A stretch of DNA of 13,550 bases from an uncultured Rhodoplanes sp. (GCA_936924235.1 CAKZHN010000351.1:1-13550), one strand, 5' to 3'; positions 7,044 through 13,550 are shown, numbered from the stretch's first letter. Translations and numbers: made by a program. The notes: generated by a model not told the origin, from the letters alone.

Positions 7044-8033
7044 TCATTGAATCTGGAGCCGAGCGCGGCTGATGACATCGGCCCACAATGCGCTTTCCTT
7101 TCGGATCAGCTCGCCGAACTGCTCGGGGGACGAGCCAACCGCCTCGGCGCCGATCGTCTTCATCTGCTCGATGCCTTGCGCCGAGTGCAGATAGTCAGCC
7201 ATCGCCGCATGGAGCTTGCTCACGATCGGCCGGGGCGTAGCCGCCGGCGCCAGGAGACCATGCCAGGAGAACACACCGCCAAAATCCGGCACCAGCTCCC
7301 GCACCGCCGGAAGCTTCGGCAGATCAGGGTAACGCTCCGCCGTCATCACCGCGATCGGCCGCACCGTGCCGGCCTTGATGTAAGGCAACGCCGCGGTGAT
7401 GCCGAACACGGCGCAATCGACATGGCCGCCAATCAGTGCCGTCGCCTGGTCACCGCTGCTCTTGTAGGGAACATGCGTCATCCGGGTGCCGGTCTTGAGC
7501 ATCAGCAGCTCCATCTCGAGCTGATTGAGCTGACCCGCACCCGATGAGGCGTAGTTGTGCTTGCCGGGATTGTCCTTCAGCCGCTGGACAAACTCAGGCA
7601 GCGTGTTGACCGGCATCTTGTCAGGGTTGACCAGCAGCAGGTGCGGCTGTGTTGCGACCAGACCGACGGGCGCGAGGTCGCGCGCGACCACGTAAGGCAC
7701 CTGACGCACGTGCGGTATGATGCCGAGCGGCGCAATTGCGGCGAGCAACAGCGTGTAGCCATCAGGCGCCGCCTTCGCGACAGCGGCGGTGCCGATCACG
7801 CTGCCGGCGCCGGCAATGTTTTCCGGCACGACGGGCTGTCCAAGCCGCTTCGACAGGCCCTCGCCGAGAAGGCGTGCCACCGCGTCGTTGACGCCGCCGG
7901 CGCTGGCCGGCACGACGATCCGCAGCGGCCGCGACGGCCAGTCGCTTTGCGCTTGAGCTGACGCAAACGTCGTGAGCAGAGCGAACGCAATCGCTACCGC
8001 TTGTCGGATACATCCTTGAGCAGCGCGGCCCAT
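7044..8033 (-). CDS. Bug/TctC-family tripartite tricarboxylate transporter substrate-binding protein (copy A)
   Basis: This is a 329-residue periplasmic protein. A signal peptide of about 28 residues (basic start, hydrophobic core, ASAQA cleavage site) precedes the mature chain. The Bug fold is shown by the first-strand motif PLRIVVPASAGG, AAPDGYTLL, NYASSGAGQLNQLEMEL, HVPYKSSGDQATALIGG and the VPDFGGVFSWHGLLAPAATP region. These proteins capture small carboxylates or related compounds in the periplasm for a TctA/TctB carrier. The ATG at 8033 is preferred because it starts the signal peptide and has GAGGG ten bases upstream; the longer open frame to 8219 only reads antisense-like sequence inside the preceding gene. 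It is the last gene of the four-gene operon and overlaps copy B by 40 bases in another frame, which suggests translational coupling. The ligand is unknown. Confidence 0.9.
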   Translation of the reverse strand: MGRAAQGCIRQAVAIAFALLTTFASAQAQSDWPSRPLRIVVPASAGGVNDAVARLLGEGLSKRLGQPVVPENIAGAGSVIGTAAVAKAAPDGYTLLLAAIAPLGIIPHVRQVPYVVARDLAPVGLVATQPHLLLVNPDKMPVNTLPEFVQRLKDNPGKHNYASSGAGQLNQLEMELLMLKTGTRMTHVPYKSSGDQATALIGGHVDCAVFGITAALPYIKAGTVRPIAVMTAERYPDLPKLPAVRELVPDFGGVFSWHGLLAPAATPRPIVSKLHAAMADYLHSAQGIEQMKTIGAEAVGSSPEQFGELIRKESALWADVISRARLQIQ

Positions 8034-8959
8034 TTCGGAATTTCCCTCGCCATCATCGCGGTGAATTCGTCGGGCGTGCTGGCCACCGGGACGAAGCCGG
8101 CTTCGTCCAGGCGCTTCTGCACGGCATCGGATTTCAACGTCTGAGCCAGATTGACGTAGAGCTTGTCGAGGACCGGCTTCGGCAATCCGGCCGGCGCCAG
8201 CACGCCAGTCCACTGGCAATCTTCGGCGTCGAACCGGGCGAGGCCCGCGGCCTCGGCGACGGTCGGCACGTCCGGCAACTTCGGTGAACGCACCGAGGAT
8301 GCGACCGCGAGCGCACGGAGCTTTCCTGACCGGATGTGCTCAAGCACCGTGCCCATGATCCCGAAATACATCTGCGTATGACCGGCGAGCACCGAGAGCG
8401 TGGCATCGCCGCCGCCGGTGTAAGGGACGTGGTTGAGCTTGATGCCGGTCTGCTTCATGAGCATTTCGGTTTCCAGGAATGATGCGCCGCCGAAACCGAC
8501 ACTGGCGAAACTCAATTCGCCGGGCTTTGATCTGGCGAGCTCGATGAGCTCCTTCAGCGTCTTGGCGGGAAAGTCCGGCTGCACCACAAGGATGTCCGGT
8601 GAACGGGTCGCCTGCGTGATCGGCGTGAAGCTCTTGATGGCATCGTAGTTGAGCTTGAGCAGGCTTGGCGTCGATGTGTGCGCATTCGACACCCACACCA
8701 CGTTGTAGCCGTCGGGCGGCAGCTTCGACACCATGTCGGCCGCGATGCTGCCGTTGCCGCCGGGACGGCTCTCGATGATGATGGTCTGGTCCCACGATTT
8801 CTGCATCGCCTCGGCGACGATACGCGCCTGAATGTCAACGCCGCCGCCGGCCGAGAAGCCGTTGATGAAGCGAACGACCTTGTCGGGATATTCCGCCTGC
8901 GCCGCGGACGCGCCGAGCACGACGCCGAGAGTGACAAGTGGCGCAAACCAGCGGTTCAT
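7994..8959 (-). CDS. Bug/TctC-family tripartite tricarboxylate transporter substrate-binding protein (copy B)
   Basis: The 321-residue protein begins with a clean signal peptide cleaved after about residue 22 (SAAQA|EYPD). The mature part has the Bug motifs FINGFSAGGGVDIQAR, IIIESRPGGNGSIAAD, LPPDGYNVVW, SFASVGFGGASFLETEML and HVPYTGGGDATLSVLAG. It should bind a small organic solute in the periplasm. It is clearly divergent from copy A across the pocket-lining loops, so the two are unlikely to be a recent duplication and may bind different ligands. The start is strong: GGAGG lies six bases before ATG 8959, and the ATGA overlap with the upstream amidohydrolase stop indicates coupled translation. 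No TctA/TctB membrane genes occur in the window, which is common for Bug proteins. Confidence 0.92.
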   Translation of the reverse strand: MNRWFAPLVTLGVVLGASAAQAEYPDKVVRFINGFSAGGGVDIQARIVAEAMQKSWDQTIIIESRPGGNGSIAADMVSKLPPDGYNVVWVSNAHTSTPSLLKLNYDAIKSFTPITQATRSPDILVVQPDFPAKTLKELIELARSKPGELSFASVGFGGASFLETEMLMKQTGIKLNHVPYTGGGDATLSVLAGHTQMYFGIMGTVLEHIRSGKLRALAVASSVRSPKLPDVPTVAEAAGLARFDAEDCQWTGVLAPAGLPKPVLDKLYVNLAQTLKSDAVQKRLDEAGFVPVASTPDEFTAMMAREIPKWAALLKDVSDKR

Positions 8960-9975
8960 CTCGTTCCTCCCTGATGCGGCAGCTTCAATTTATAAACCCG
9001 CGCCGCCGTATCGTGGAACAGCGCGGCCTTTTCGTCGCGGGACGCGCCCGCCGCGACGCGCTTGAAGGCATTCCAGATCGCAGTGTAGCTGCACACGTCC
9101 TTGTCCGGCGGAAAATCGCTCTCGAACATGCAGCGGCCGGCGCCGAATGCCTCGATGCAGAATTCGAAATACGGCCGCCAGGCCTCGGCGAGCTCCGGCG
9201 ATGCGGCCTTGGGATCGCGGCCGTGGAACGGAAAGCCCATCACGGGCAGACCGAGCCCGCCGAGCTTCACGAACGTATTCGGCTCCCGCGCCAGCGCGCG
9301 CATGCCGCGGCTCCAGGCCGCGAACACCTCGTCGCGCCGGCCCGCATAAGGGCCGACGCCGCACGGCGCCCCGGTGTGGCAGACGATGAAACGGACATCC
9401 GGCACCGCGCGAACGAGATCGGCCAGTTCTGCAAGCTGCGGGTGATAGGCGTAAGCATCGTAGGCAAGATCGTAATCGCCGAGAGCTTTCAGCCCGGCGC
9501 GAAAATTCGCATCGCGCAGAATACCGGGCGGGCCGGTGCGTGCGATCCGCAATGCCGGATCTTCGTGCCATGCGATCAGGTTGCGCACCCCGACCAAGCG
9601 GCTGCCCGCGGCGGCGATGTGCGCCTCCAGCACCGGCCGCACGCGATCGCCGAGCCGCAGATCGGGACAGCCGACGATGCCGGCGCAGCCGATCGTTGCA
9701 CCGTACTTGCCCGATGCGAAGATCGCCGCGACGCCGTTCAGGAACTCGGTCTCGCCGAGCGATCGCAACTCGTCCGGCCCGGTCGAGCGGTGCATGTCGC
9801 CGCTCTCGACGACCACGGTGGCGCGGACGTTATGGCCGCAATGCGTCAAGTCCTCGAGCAAATCCTTGAACCAGTAAACGCTGCCGACCCGATCGCGCAC
9901 GTGATGATGCGGATCGATGATCGGCAGGTCCGGCTCGATCGGATCCTCCGGCAGCGATGCGCCGATGATCGCCAT
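8956..9975 (-). CDS. Amidohydrolase family 2 (metal-dependent TIM-barrel hydrolase/decarboxylase)
   Basis: This 339-residue cytoplasmic protein belongs to the amidohydrolase-2 group (predicted TIM-barrel hydrolases; relatives include lactonases such as 2-pyrone-4,6-dicarboxylate lactonase and ACMSD-type decarboxylases). It shows the strand-1 metal motif IIDPHHHV (H23, H25), H178 in YHPQL, H200 in VCHTGAPCG, and the conserved aspartate D287 in ESDFPPD near the end. It lacks a signal peptide. The operon setting with two solute-binding proteins suggests that it acts on an imported compound, by lactone/amide hydrolysis or decarboxylation; the reaction cannot be assigned. The ATG at 9975 shares one base with the upstream TGA (TGATG), and its 3' end shares ATGA with copy B, so translation is coupled on both sides. 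Confidence 0.9.
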   Translation of the reverse strand: MAIIGASLPEDPIEPDLPIIDPHHHVRDRVGSVYWFKDLLEDLTHCGHNVRATVVVESGDMHRSTGPDELRSLGETEFLNGVAAIFASGKYGATIGCAGIVGCPDLRLGDRVRPVLEAHIAAAGSRLVGVRNLIAWHEDPALRIARTGPPGILRDANFRAGLKALGDYDLAYDAYAYHPQLAELADLVRAVPDVRFIVCHTGAPCGVGPYAGRRDEVFAAWSRGMRALAREPNTFVKLGGLGLPVMGFPFHGRDPKAASPELAEAWRPYFEFCIEAFGAGRCMFESDFPPDKDVCSYTAIWNAFKRVAAGASRDEKAALFHDTAARVYKLKLPHQGGTR

Positions 9976-10727
9976 CAGCCCTTGACCGGCGGCCAGATGC
10001 GCTCAGCGAGCACCGGCGAGCGTGGCGCGTGGACCAGCGCCTTGGCGATGAACGAATGGGTCCAGTCGCCGCCGTCCGGATATTTGCGGTCGACCTCCGC
10101 CTGCACGCGCTGGCGGCCTTCGCGCGACGGAAACTCGTACATGATGACGTGCTTCACCCAGCCCGTGGTGCAGAGGAACTTGCGCGCGCCGATGAAATCC
10201 GGCTCCCCGGACACGGCCGGCAAACGATAGTCGGCATACCAGGACAGCAGCTGCTCCTCATGTTCCGGCAGGCAGTTGAAGCTGCCGAGCTGCACGCAGC
10301 CGCCCGGCGCCATGAAGTCACCCGGCGGCTTGCCCTTCGGACCATAAACCCGCATCTCGTCGGTCATCACGCATTGGCGCTGGCCCTGGCGCAGCGCCAG
10401 CATCGCCTTGTCCTCGGCGGTCAGATCGGCGTCTAACTTCGAAGTCTTGCCCTCCAGGAAATGCTCGCGGCCCTTGGTGAAGGCCGCGGTGTCTTGCGCG
10501 CCGAAGATCAGGATGTAGTCGCTGCCGTTCGGGACCGTCGGGTCCTTGGTGCGGTGCATGTGGCCGCGCGGGTCGGTCAGCAATGTCTTGTAGTGTGCGG
10601 CCCAGAGCAGCCCCGGGCGCTTCAGCACCTTCGGAATGTAACTGCCGTGCAGCCACTCGATGTACTTGTTGGTCTGCTCCTTCGGCAGATCGTACCAGGA
10701 AATCCAGAAACCTCTGTCGGACGCCAC
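9975..10727 (-). CDS. Unrecognised protein with two EthD-like (dimeric alpha/beta-barrel) halves
   Basis: I do not recognise a named family for this 250-residue soluble protein. Each half seems to carry a ferredoxin-like alpha+beta unit. The first opens with strand GFWISWYDLP and helix YIEWLHGSYIPKVLKRPG, reminiscent of EthD-type domains (W-x-x-H...P...PG). The second has VQLGSFNCLP followed by a YADYRLPAVSGEPDFIGAR helix region. Such units usually dimerise; two in one chain would make an internal pseudo-dimer. Start: GTG 10727 has GGGAGAGGG just upstream, whereas the open frame continues to a TTG at 10796 with no site. It is the first gene of the operon and its TGA overlaps the amidohydrolase ATG. 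A role in handling or degrading the same small molecule is inferred from context only. Confidence 0.78.
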   Translation of the reverse strand: MASDRGFWISWYDLPKEQTNKYIEWLHGSYIPKVLKRPGLLWAAHYKTLLTDPRGHMHRTKDPTVPNGSDYILIFGAQDTAAFTKGREHFLEGKTSKLDADLTAEDKAMLALRQGQRQCVMTDEMRVYGPKGKPPGDFMAPGGCVQLGSFNCLPEHEEQLLSWYADYRLPAVSGEPDFIGARKFLCTTGWVKHVIMYEFPSREGRQRVQAEVDRKYPDGGDWTHSFIAKALVHAPRSPVLAERIWPPVKG

Positions 10728-10730
10728 CAG

Positions 10731-10739
10731 CCCTCTCCC
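10731..10739 (-). promoter_or_regulatory. Shine-Dalgarno site for the GTG start at 10727
   Basis: Read on the minus strand, GGGAGAGGG lies directly before GTG 10727, with the GGGAG core seven bases away. It is the best ribosome-binding site for the first operon gene and supports the 250-residue form. In the 10728-10906 stretch upstream I see no coding sequence and no promoter strong enough to call; the operon promoter must lie there or be weak. Confidence 0.6.
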
Positions 10740-10906
10740 AGTCCTGTTGTTATCGTTGCGGCGCGCAGATTGTCCGATGACCGGCCGACAAGACAAGTGC
10801 TCCGGTGCGATGGGAGGTGTGCGCTCTCAGCCGTGACGACGGTTGGATTTCTTCGGGGTGGAACAGTGTGGGTGTCCTTCTCATTCTCATTGCTTGCTTG
10901 AAAACG

Positions 10907-10936
10907 AAACCGCGGCGCCTCTCGACGCCGCGGTTT
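10907..10936 (-). terminator. Strong rho-independent terminator, probably bidirectional
   Basis: A perfect 11-bp stem, AAACCGCGGCG (10907-10917) and CGCCGCGGTTT (10926-10936), encloses an eight-base loop. On the minus strand it is followed by TTTCGTTTT and lies 18 bases past the stop of the metallo-beta-lactamase-fold gene, which it should terminate. On the plus strand it is followed by TTGTTTTG, so it could also stop plus-strand transcription, although no plus-strand gene precedes it. It also insulates the four-gene operon from the genes to the right. Confidence 0.9.
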
Positions 10937-10954
10937 TTGTTTTGCTCCGTTCGT

Positions 10955-12499
10955 TCAGTTCGCGGCGAGTGCAGGCCCGATGTCGGCCTGCTTGGCCGTG
11001 GCGCCGTGACCGCCGGCGATAGTGGCGCCGGAGATGTTGGCCTTGCGCAGCGCCTCGCCGACCGCGACGGTCGCGGGCGAGCGGCCGATCGGGCCGCGCG
11101 GCGAGATGAGGTCGGTGACCCAGACGATGTTCGGGCCGACCACGTGCGCGATGATCATCCCGTCGACATGCGGGTTCGGGATGTTCATCAGCTTGATCTC
11201 GGCGGTGTCGTCCTTGAGCGCCATGGTGTCCTTCACCTCGACGATCTTGGCCGCCTTGTTGCCGGCCTGCTGCTGCGCGTCGGGGGCGACGGTGTGCGCG
11301 GCCCGCGATGCCTTGGCGAACACCTCCTTGGAGCCCTGCGGCACCACGACGGTCGCGCCCTCGGCCACATAGGCGCGCATGCCGCCGGTGTGGTCCATGT
11401 GATGGTGCGTCAGCACCAGGTACTTGATCGGCTTGCCGGGATACTTGGCCTTGGCGGCGTCGATCGTCCAGCGCGACTGCTTCTCGCCATAGGGCGCGTC
11501 GAAGATGACGAGATGATCCTTCATCGCAACGATCAGACTATTGGCCGTGCCGCCCTGCACGTGCTGCACGTTCGGGGCGAGCTCGACGAGCTTGAGGCCG
11601 CCGCCGGCCGGATAGATCACGTCGTCGCTGTCGAGGAAGCGGCTGAGGTAGATGCGCCGGATCACCCACTGATAGGGCGCGTCCGCCGCAGGCTCCTTGG
11701 CGTTCTTCACCGAGTCCGGCACCGTCGAGGCGTTGGCCAGCATCGGCGCGTTGGCCGAGACGTCCTTCTCGGTGAAGTGCGCGACCTCGATGCCGTTCAG
11801 CCGGGCCGACTTGGTCTGCGGCATCTGCACGCCGCTCACCGGCCGCCAATCGCTGAGCACGAGGTCATAGGTGGAATCGCCGGCAATGTTGTCGTCGTCG
11901 CGGCTGCGCACCGCGGCCGGCAGCTTGGTCTTCTTGTCGAACAGCACCGTGAAATTGTACTGCCCGACCTTCAGGCCGATAGCCGGCAATGTCTGATCGC
12001 CGAGCTTCTGCGCCGGCATCGCGCTCACCGCGTCGGGATGCTCCGACGCATAGAGCATCAGCGTCGGCGAGCCGCGCACGATCTCGCGGGTCTGCGCGGC
12101 GAGCCGGATGCCCGACATCGCCTGGCTGCCCTTCTCGTCGGTCACGTAGCCCATCTTCTGGGTCATGACCTCGCTGTATTTCAGCTTGGCGGCCTCGGGA
12201 TATTTCTGGTCGCGGTCCCAGTCGATGCGGATCACGTGGTTGGCGAAATCGCCGGTCGCCGTGTAGGTGGCGTCGCCGAGGAAGCGCGGCTCGCCGCCGG
12301 GCTTGAAGGCCTGGCCGGGCTCCCAGAACTTCGCCTCGCCCTTGATCGAGATGGTCTTGAGCGCCTTGAGCGCATCGGCGCCGCCTTGGGCGGCGACCGC
12401 CTGTTTCACCAGTTCCTGTGCCGATTCCGCGGCGATAGCAGGGGCTGCGAGCATCGCGCCAAACAAAAGCGCCACGCCCGACGTCATCAATCGATGCAT
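10955..12499 (-). CDS. Exported metallo-beta-lactamase-fold hydrolase with extra N-terminal domain
   Basis: This is a 514-residue protein with a signal peptide (about residues 1-24, cleavage after AIAA), so it is probably periplasmic. The C-terminal half (about 300-514) is a metallo-beta-lactamase fold with HxHxDH (H365, H367, D369, H370 in THHHMDHTGG), H444 in PNPHVDG, D463 in VTDL and H498 in GGHG, a complete two-metal site. The N-terminal 25-280 region carries the LVKQAVAAQGGADALKALK segment and beta-rich sequence loosely like lipoprotein-carrier (LolA/LolB-type) domains. The substrate is unknown; a lactamase, lactonase or sulfatase-like role cannot be distinguished. The start at 12499 has GGAGG six bases upstream (12506-12510); an ATG at 12503 is in another frame. 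The longer open frame upstream runs through dsbB and the antisense of a tRNA and is not coding. A strong terminator follows. Confidence 0.9.
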   Translation of the reverse strand: MHRLMTSGVALLFGAMLAAPAIAAESAQELVKQAVAAQGGADALKALKTISIKGEAKFWEPGQAFKPGGEPRFLGDATYTATGDFANHVIRIDWDRDQKYPEAAKLKYSEVMTQKMGYVTDEKGSQAMSGIRLAAQTREIVRGSPTLMLYASEHPDAVSAMPAQKLGDQTLPAIGLKVGQYNFTVLFDKKTKLPAAVRSRDDDNIAGDSTYDLVLSDWRPVSGVQMPQTKSARLNGIEVAHFTEKDVSANAPMLANASTVPDSVKNAKEPAADAPYQWVIRRIYLSRFLDSDDVIYPAGGGLKLVELAPNVQHVQGGTANSLIVAMKDHLVIFDAPYGEKQSRWTIDAAKAKYPGKPIKYLVLTHHHMDHTGGMRAYVAEGATVVVPQGSKEVFAKASRAAHTVAPDAQQQAGNKAAKIVEVKDTMALKDDTAEIKLMNIPNPHVDGMIIAHVVGPNIVWVTDLISPRGPIGRSPATVAVGEALRKANISGATIAGGHGATAKQADIGPALAAN

Positions 12500-12505
12500 G
12501 CATAA

Positions 12506-12510
12506 CCTCC
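12506..12510 (-). promoter_or_regulatory. Shine-Dalgarno site before overlapping ATGs
   Basis: GGAGG on the minus strand is followed by two ATGs four bases apart in different frames (12503 and 12499, within ATGCATG). Only 12499 opens the 514-residue frame; 12503 leads into a 212-codon low-quality frame. The six-base spacing favours 12499. Confidence 0.7.
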
Positions 12511-12566
12511 CAGTGGTTTTATGGATATTTTTGTTAGGCCCCTCATTGCAGAGGGTTCGACAGTCC

Positions 12567-12586
12567 AACCCCGCGCCCGCGGGGTT
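12567..12586 (-). terminator. Possible weak terminator or hairpin after dsbB
   Basis: AACCCCGC and GCGGGGTT form a perfect 8-bp stem with a four-base loop, nine bases past the dsbB stop on the minus strand. No U-run follows, so it is at best a partial terminator or an mRNA-stabilising hairpin between dsbB and the metallo-hydrolase gene. Confidence 0.4.
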
Positions 12587-12594
12587 ATTCGGCA

Positions 12595-13140
12595 TTACCG
12601 ATCGGACGTCTCGTTCCGCGACTTCCACGCCGCCACGGAGCCGATCAGCGCGATCACGGCGAGCGCCAGCGAGATCAGCACATTGTAGCCCGCCAGCGAC
12701 AGGCCGAGGAAGCGCCACGCCGCCTCGTCGCAGCGCACCACCCTGGTCGAATTGATCTTGTCGAGCAGGCTGCCGCCGCCGCTGTAGCTCGGGATCGGGC
12801 CAGAGCAGTCCGTCGGGCCCGGCCACCAGCCCCATTCGACGCCCGAGTGATAGCCGGCCAGCGCCGTATTCCAGAGCATCGCGCAGCCGATGGCGAACAG
12901 CGCGAGCGCGATCACCTTCCGCGAGGAGCCGACCGACAGCCCGAGCAGGATCATCGCCGCGAGCGGGATGGCGACGTAATAGGCCACGCGCTGCTCGAGG
13001 CAGAGCGGACAGGGCGGGTAGCCCAGGACATATTGGAAGTAGTAGGCGCCGAGGATGGTGGCGATGCCGATCAGGGCGATCGCGATCGCAGCCGCGGCCG
13101 GAGGCTCCCGCCGGGCAAAACTCAGGGTACTGGCAACCAT
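12595..13140 (-). CDS. dsbB: Disulfide bond formation protein B (DsbB)
   Basis: The 181-residue inner-membrane protein has four hydrophobic segments (about 16-36, 52-70, 75-95 and 144-170). The first periplasmic pair is C44-C47 in PPCPLCLEQR, and the second periplasmic loop holds C112 (PTDCSGP) and C137 (VVRCDEAAW), the two redox pairs of DsbB. The conserved FLGLSLAGYNVLISL helix follows. It re-oxidises the thiol oxidase DsbA and passes electrons to quinone, supporting disulfide formation in exported proteins. The frame is open upstream to 13281, but ATG 13140 gives a normal family N-terminus; only a loose GGGA lies in front of it. Its partner DsbA is not in the window. The exported metallo-hydrolase lies 95 bases downstream on the same strand; a shared transcript is possible but not shown. 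Confidence 0.92.
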   Translation of the reverse strand: MVASTLSFARREPPAAAAIAIALIGIATILGAYYFQYVLGYPPCPLCLEQRVAYYVAIPLAAMILLGLSVGSSRKVIALALFAIGCAMLWNTALAGYHSGVEWGWWPGPTDCSGPIPSYSGGGSLLDKINSTRVVRCDEAAWRFLGLSLAGYNVLISLALAVIALIGSVAAWKSRNETSDR

Positions 13141-13266
13141 CGCAACATCCCGGCTTTCTTGGCGAACCTCGCATAGCGCCGCGGGGCGCGGAAGTCGATG
13201 CAAAAGCATGTGAAGCGGTTTTGGCCGGATCGTGGCGAACATCGACCGGACGATCGGCGCCAAAGA

Positions 13267-13294
13267 TTGACCCAAGGACATCCGTGGCTATGAT
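13267..13294 (+). promoter_or_regulatory. Sigma-70-type promoter of tRNA-Leu
   Basis: TTGACC (13267-13272) and TATGAT (13289-13294) are separated by 16 bases, and the tRNA starts 33 bases after the -10 box. Both hexamers differ from consensus at one position, making this the clearest promoter in the window. The divergent dsbB start is 127 bases away. Confidence 0.8.
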
Positions 13295-13326
13295 CCCGGC
13301 CGCCTGAACATGGCCATCGCGGTCAT

Positions 13327-13413
13327 GCCCCTGTGGCGGAACTGGTAGACGCGCCAGACTCAAAATCTGGTGATGGCAACATCGTGCTGGTTCGAAACCG
13401 GCCAGGGGCACCA
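13327..13413 (+). tRNA. tRNA-Leu (CAA)
   Basis: The sequence folds as a class II tRNA. The acceptor stem is GCCCCTG (13327-13333) with CAGGGGC (13403-13409), then discriminator A13410 and an encoded CCA (13411-13413). The D-loop reads AACTGGTAGACGC. The anticodon stem is CCAGA/TCTGG (13354-13358, 13366-13370) with loop CTCAAAA, placing anticodon CAA at 13361-13363, which reads UUG. A long variable arm (about 13371-13385) is followed by the T-arm GCTGG-TTCGAAA-CCGGC, which contains one G-U pair. A long variable arm plus this anticodon identifies leucine. It has its own promoter upstream and a terminator 38 bases downstream. Confidence 0.96.
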
Positions 13414-13450
13414 GCGGGCACTCCTTTACTTCAGACATGCATTCTCATTC

Positions 13451-13474
13451 CCGCGCCATAGCTGCGCGGATTTT
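13451..13474 (+). terminator. Rho-independent terminator after tRNA-Leu
   Basis: CCGCGC (13451-13456) and GCGCGG (13464-13469) form a 6-bp GC stem with a seven-base loop, followed by ATTTT. It lies 38 bases after the tRNA CCA end and completes the promoter-tRNA-terminator unit. The U-run is short, so efficiency may be modest. Confidence 0.7.
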
Positions 13475-13494
13475 CAGCTCCGTTTATCCCTGCT

Positions 13495-13511
13495 CCCGGG
13501 CCTGGCCCGGG
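13495..13511 (+). repeat. GC-rich near-perfect palindrome
   Basis: CCCGGGCC and GGCCCGGG flank a single T; as RNA this would form CCCGGG-CCTGG-CCCGGG, followed by CCGTTTCTG. It could be a second, weaker terminator for the tRNA unit. The rest of 13475-13550 shows no gene that I can support. Confidence 0.45.
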
Positions 13512-13550
13512 CCGTTTCTGCCCCCGTCTGAGGGCGGAGCGCCGAAAGGC

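Noticed and set aside
8938..10230. 430-codon plus-strand open frame opposite the amidohydrolase gene.
   Set aside because: It has no recognisable domain; the minus strand carries metal-binding motifs and coupled start/stop overlaps.
10805..12505. 566-codon plus-strand open frame opposite the metallo-hydrolase gene.
   Set aside because: It has low-complexity His/Arg/Val-rich sequence, crosses the strong terminator at 10907-10936, and the opposite strand encodes a full family protein.
12500..13438. Upstream extension of the metallo-hydrolase frame to give an 827-residue protein.
   Set aside because: It reads antisense through dsbB-coding sequence and the complement of tRNA-Leu, giving the familiar artefact with PLAGFEPARCCHHQ. 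A signal peptide and GGAGG mark the true start at 12499.
1..13550. CRISPR arrays, insertion sequences, prophage genes, toxin-antitoxin pairs and defence islands.
   Set aside because: No regularly spaced repeats, transposase or integrase motifs, terminal inverted repeats, or small paired genes of that kind were seen on either strand. The HNH gene stands alone and does not by itself indicate a defence system.

Overview
The window is GC-rich, gene-dense bacterial chromosome that looks like an alphaproteobacterium of the Hyphomicrobiales (Bradyrhizobium / Rhodopseudomonas / Xanthobacteraceae-like). This rests on an ethylmalonyl-CoA-mutase-type B12 enzyme, a GluQRS of the cysteine-less type, orphan Bug-family (TTT) binding proteins and the protein styles. 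The placement is inferred from gene content, not from a marker gene.

Layout. (1) 1-2602, plus strand: the 3' part of an ethylmalonyl-CoA mutase gene cut by the window edge, then two small membrane-protein genes (GlsB/YeaQ/YmgE family and TM2 domain). (2) 2599-4695, minus strand: gluQRS followed 42 bases later by a sensor-less hybrid histidine kinase. The kinase stop codon overlaps the stop codon of the converging TM2 gene. (3) 4768-6977, plus strand: an HhH-GPD DNA glycosylase, an alpha/beta-hydrolase esterase, and an HNH-nuclease gene whose TTG start is fixed by a strong Shine-Dalgarno sequence. (4) 7044-10727, minus strand: a tightly overlapping four-gene accessory operon. In transcription order it encodes a 250-aa protein with two apparent EthD-like halves, an amidohydrolase-2 family enzyme, and two different Bug/TctC-type periplasmic binding proteins. 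(5) 10907-13140, minus strand: dsbB, then an exported metallo-beta-lactamase-fold protein ending in a strong intrinsic terminator. (6) 13267-13474, plus strand: a complete tRNA-Leu(CAA) unit with promoter, encoded CCA and terminator.

Most of the window is ordinary housekeeping or metabolic DNA. No CRISPR array, insertion sequence, phage gene, toxin-antitoxin pair or obvious defence system was seen. The least explained part is the 7044-10727 operon, which looks like a small-molecule uptake and degradation cassette: two solute-binding proteins without their membrane partners, a hydrolase or decarboxylase, and a protein of unknown function. Secondary points of interest are the GluQRS without zinc-binding cysteines, the input-less hybrid kinase beside it, and the exported metallo-hydrolase with an unassigned N-terminal half.
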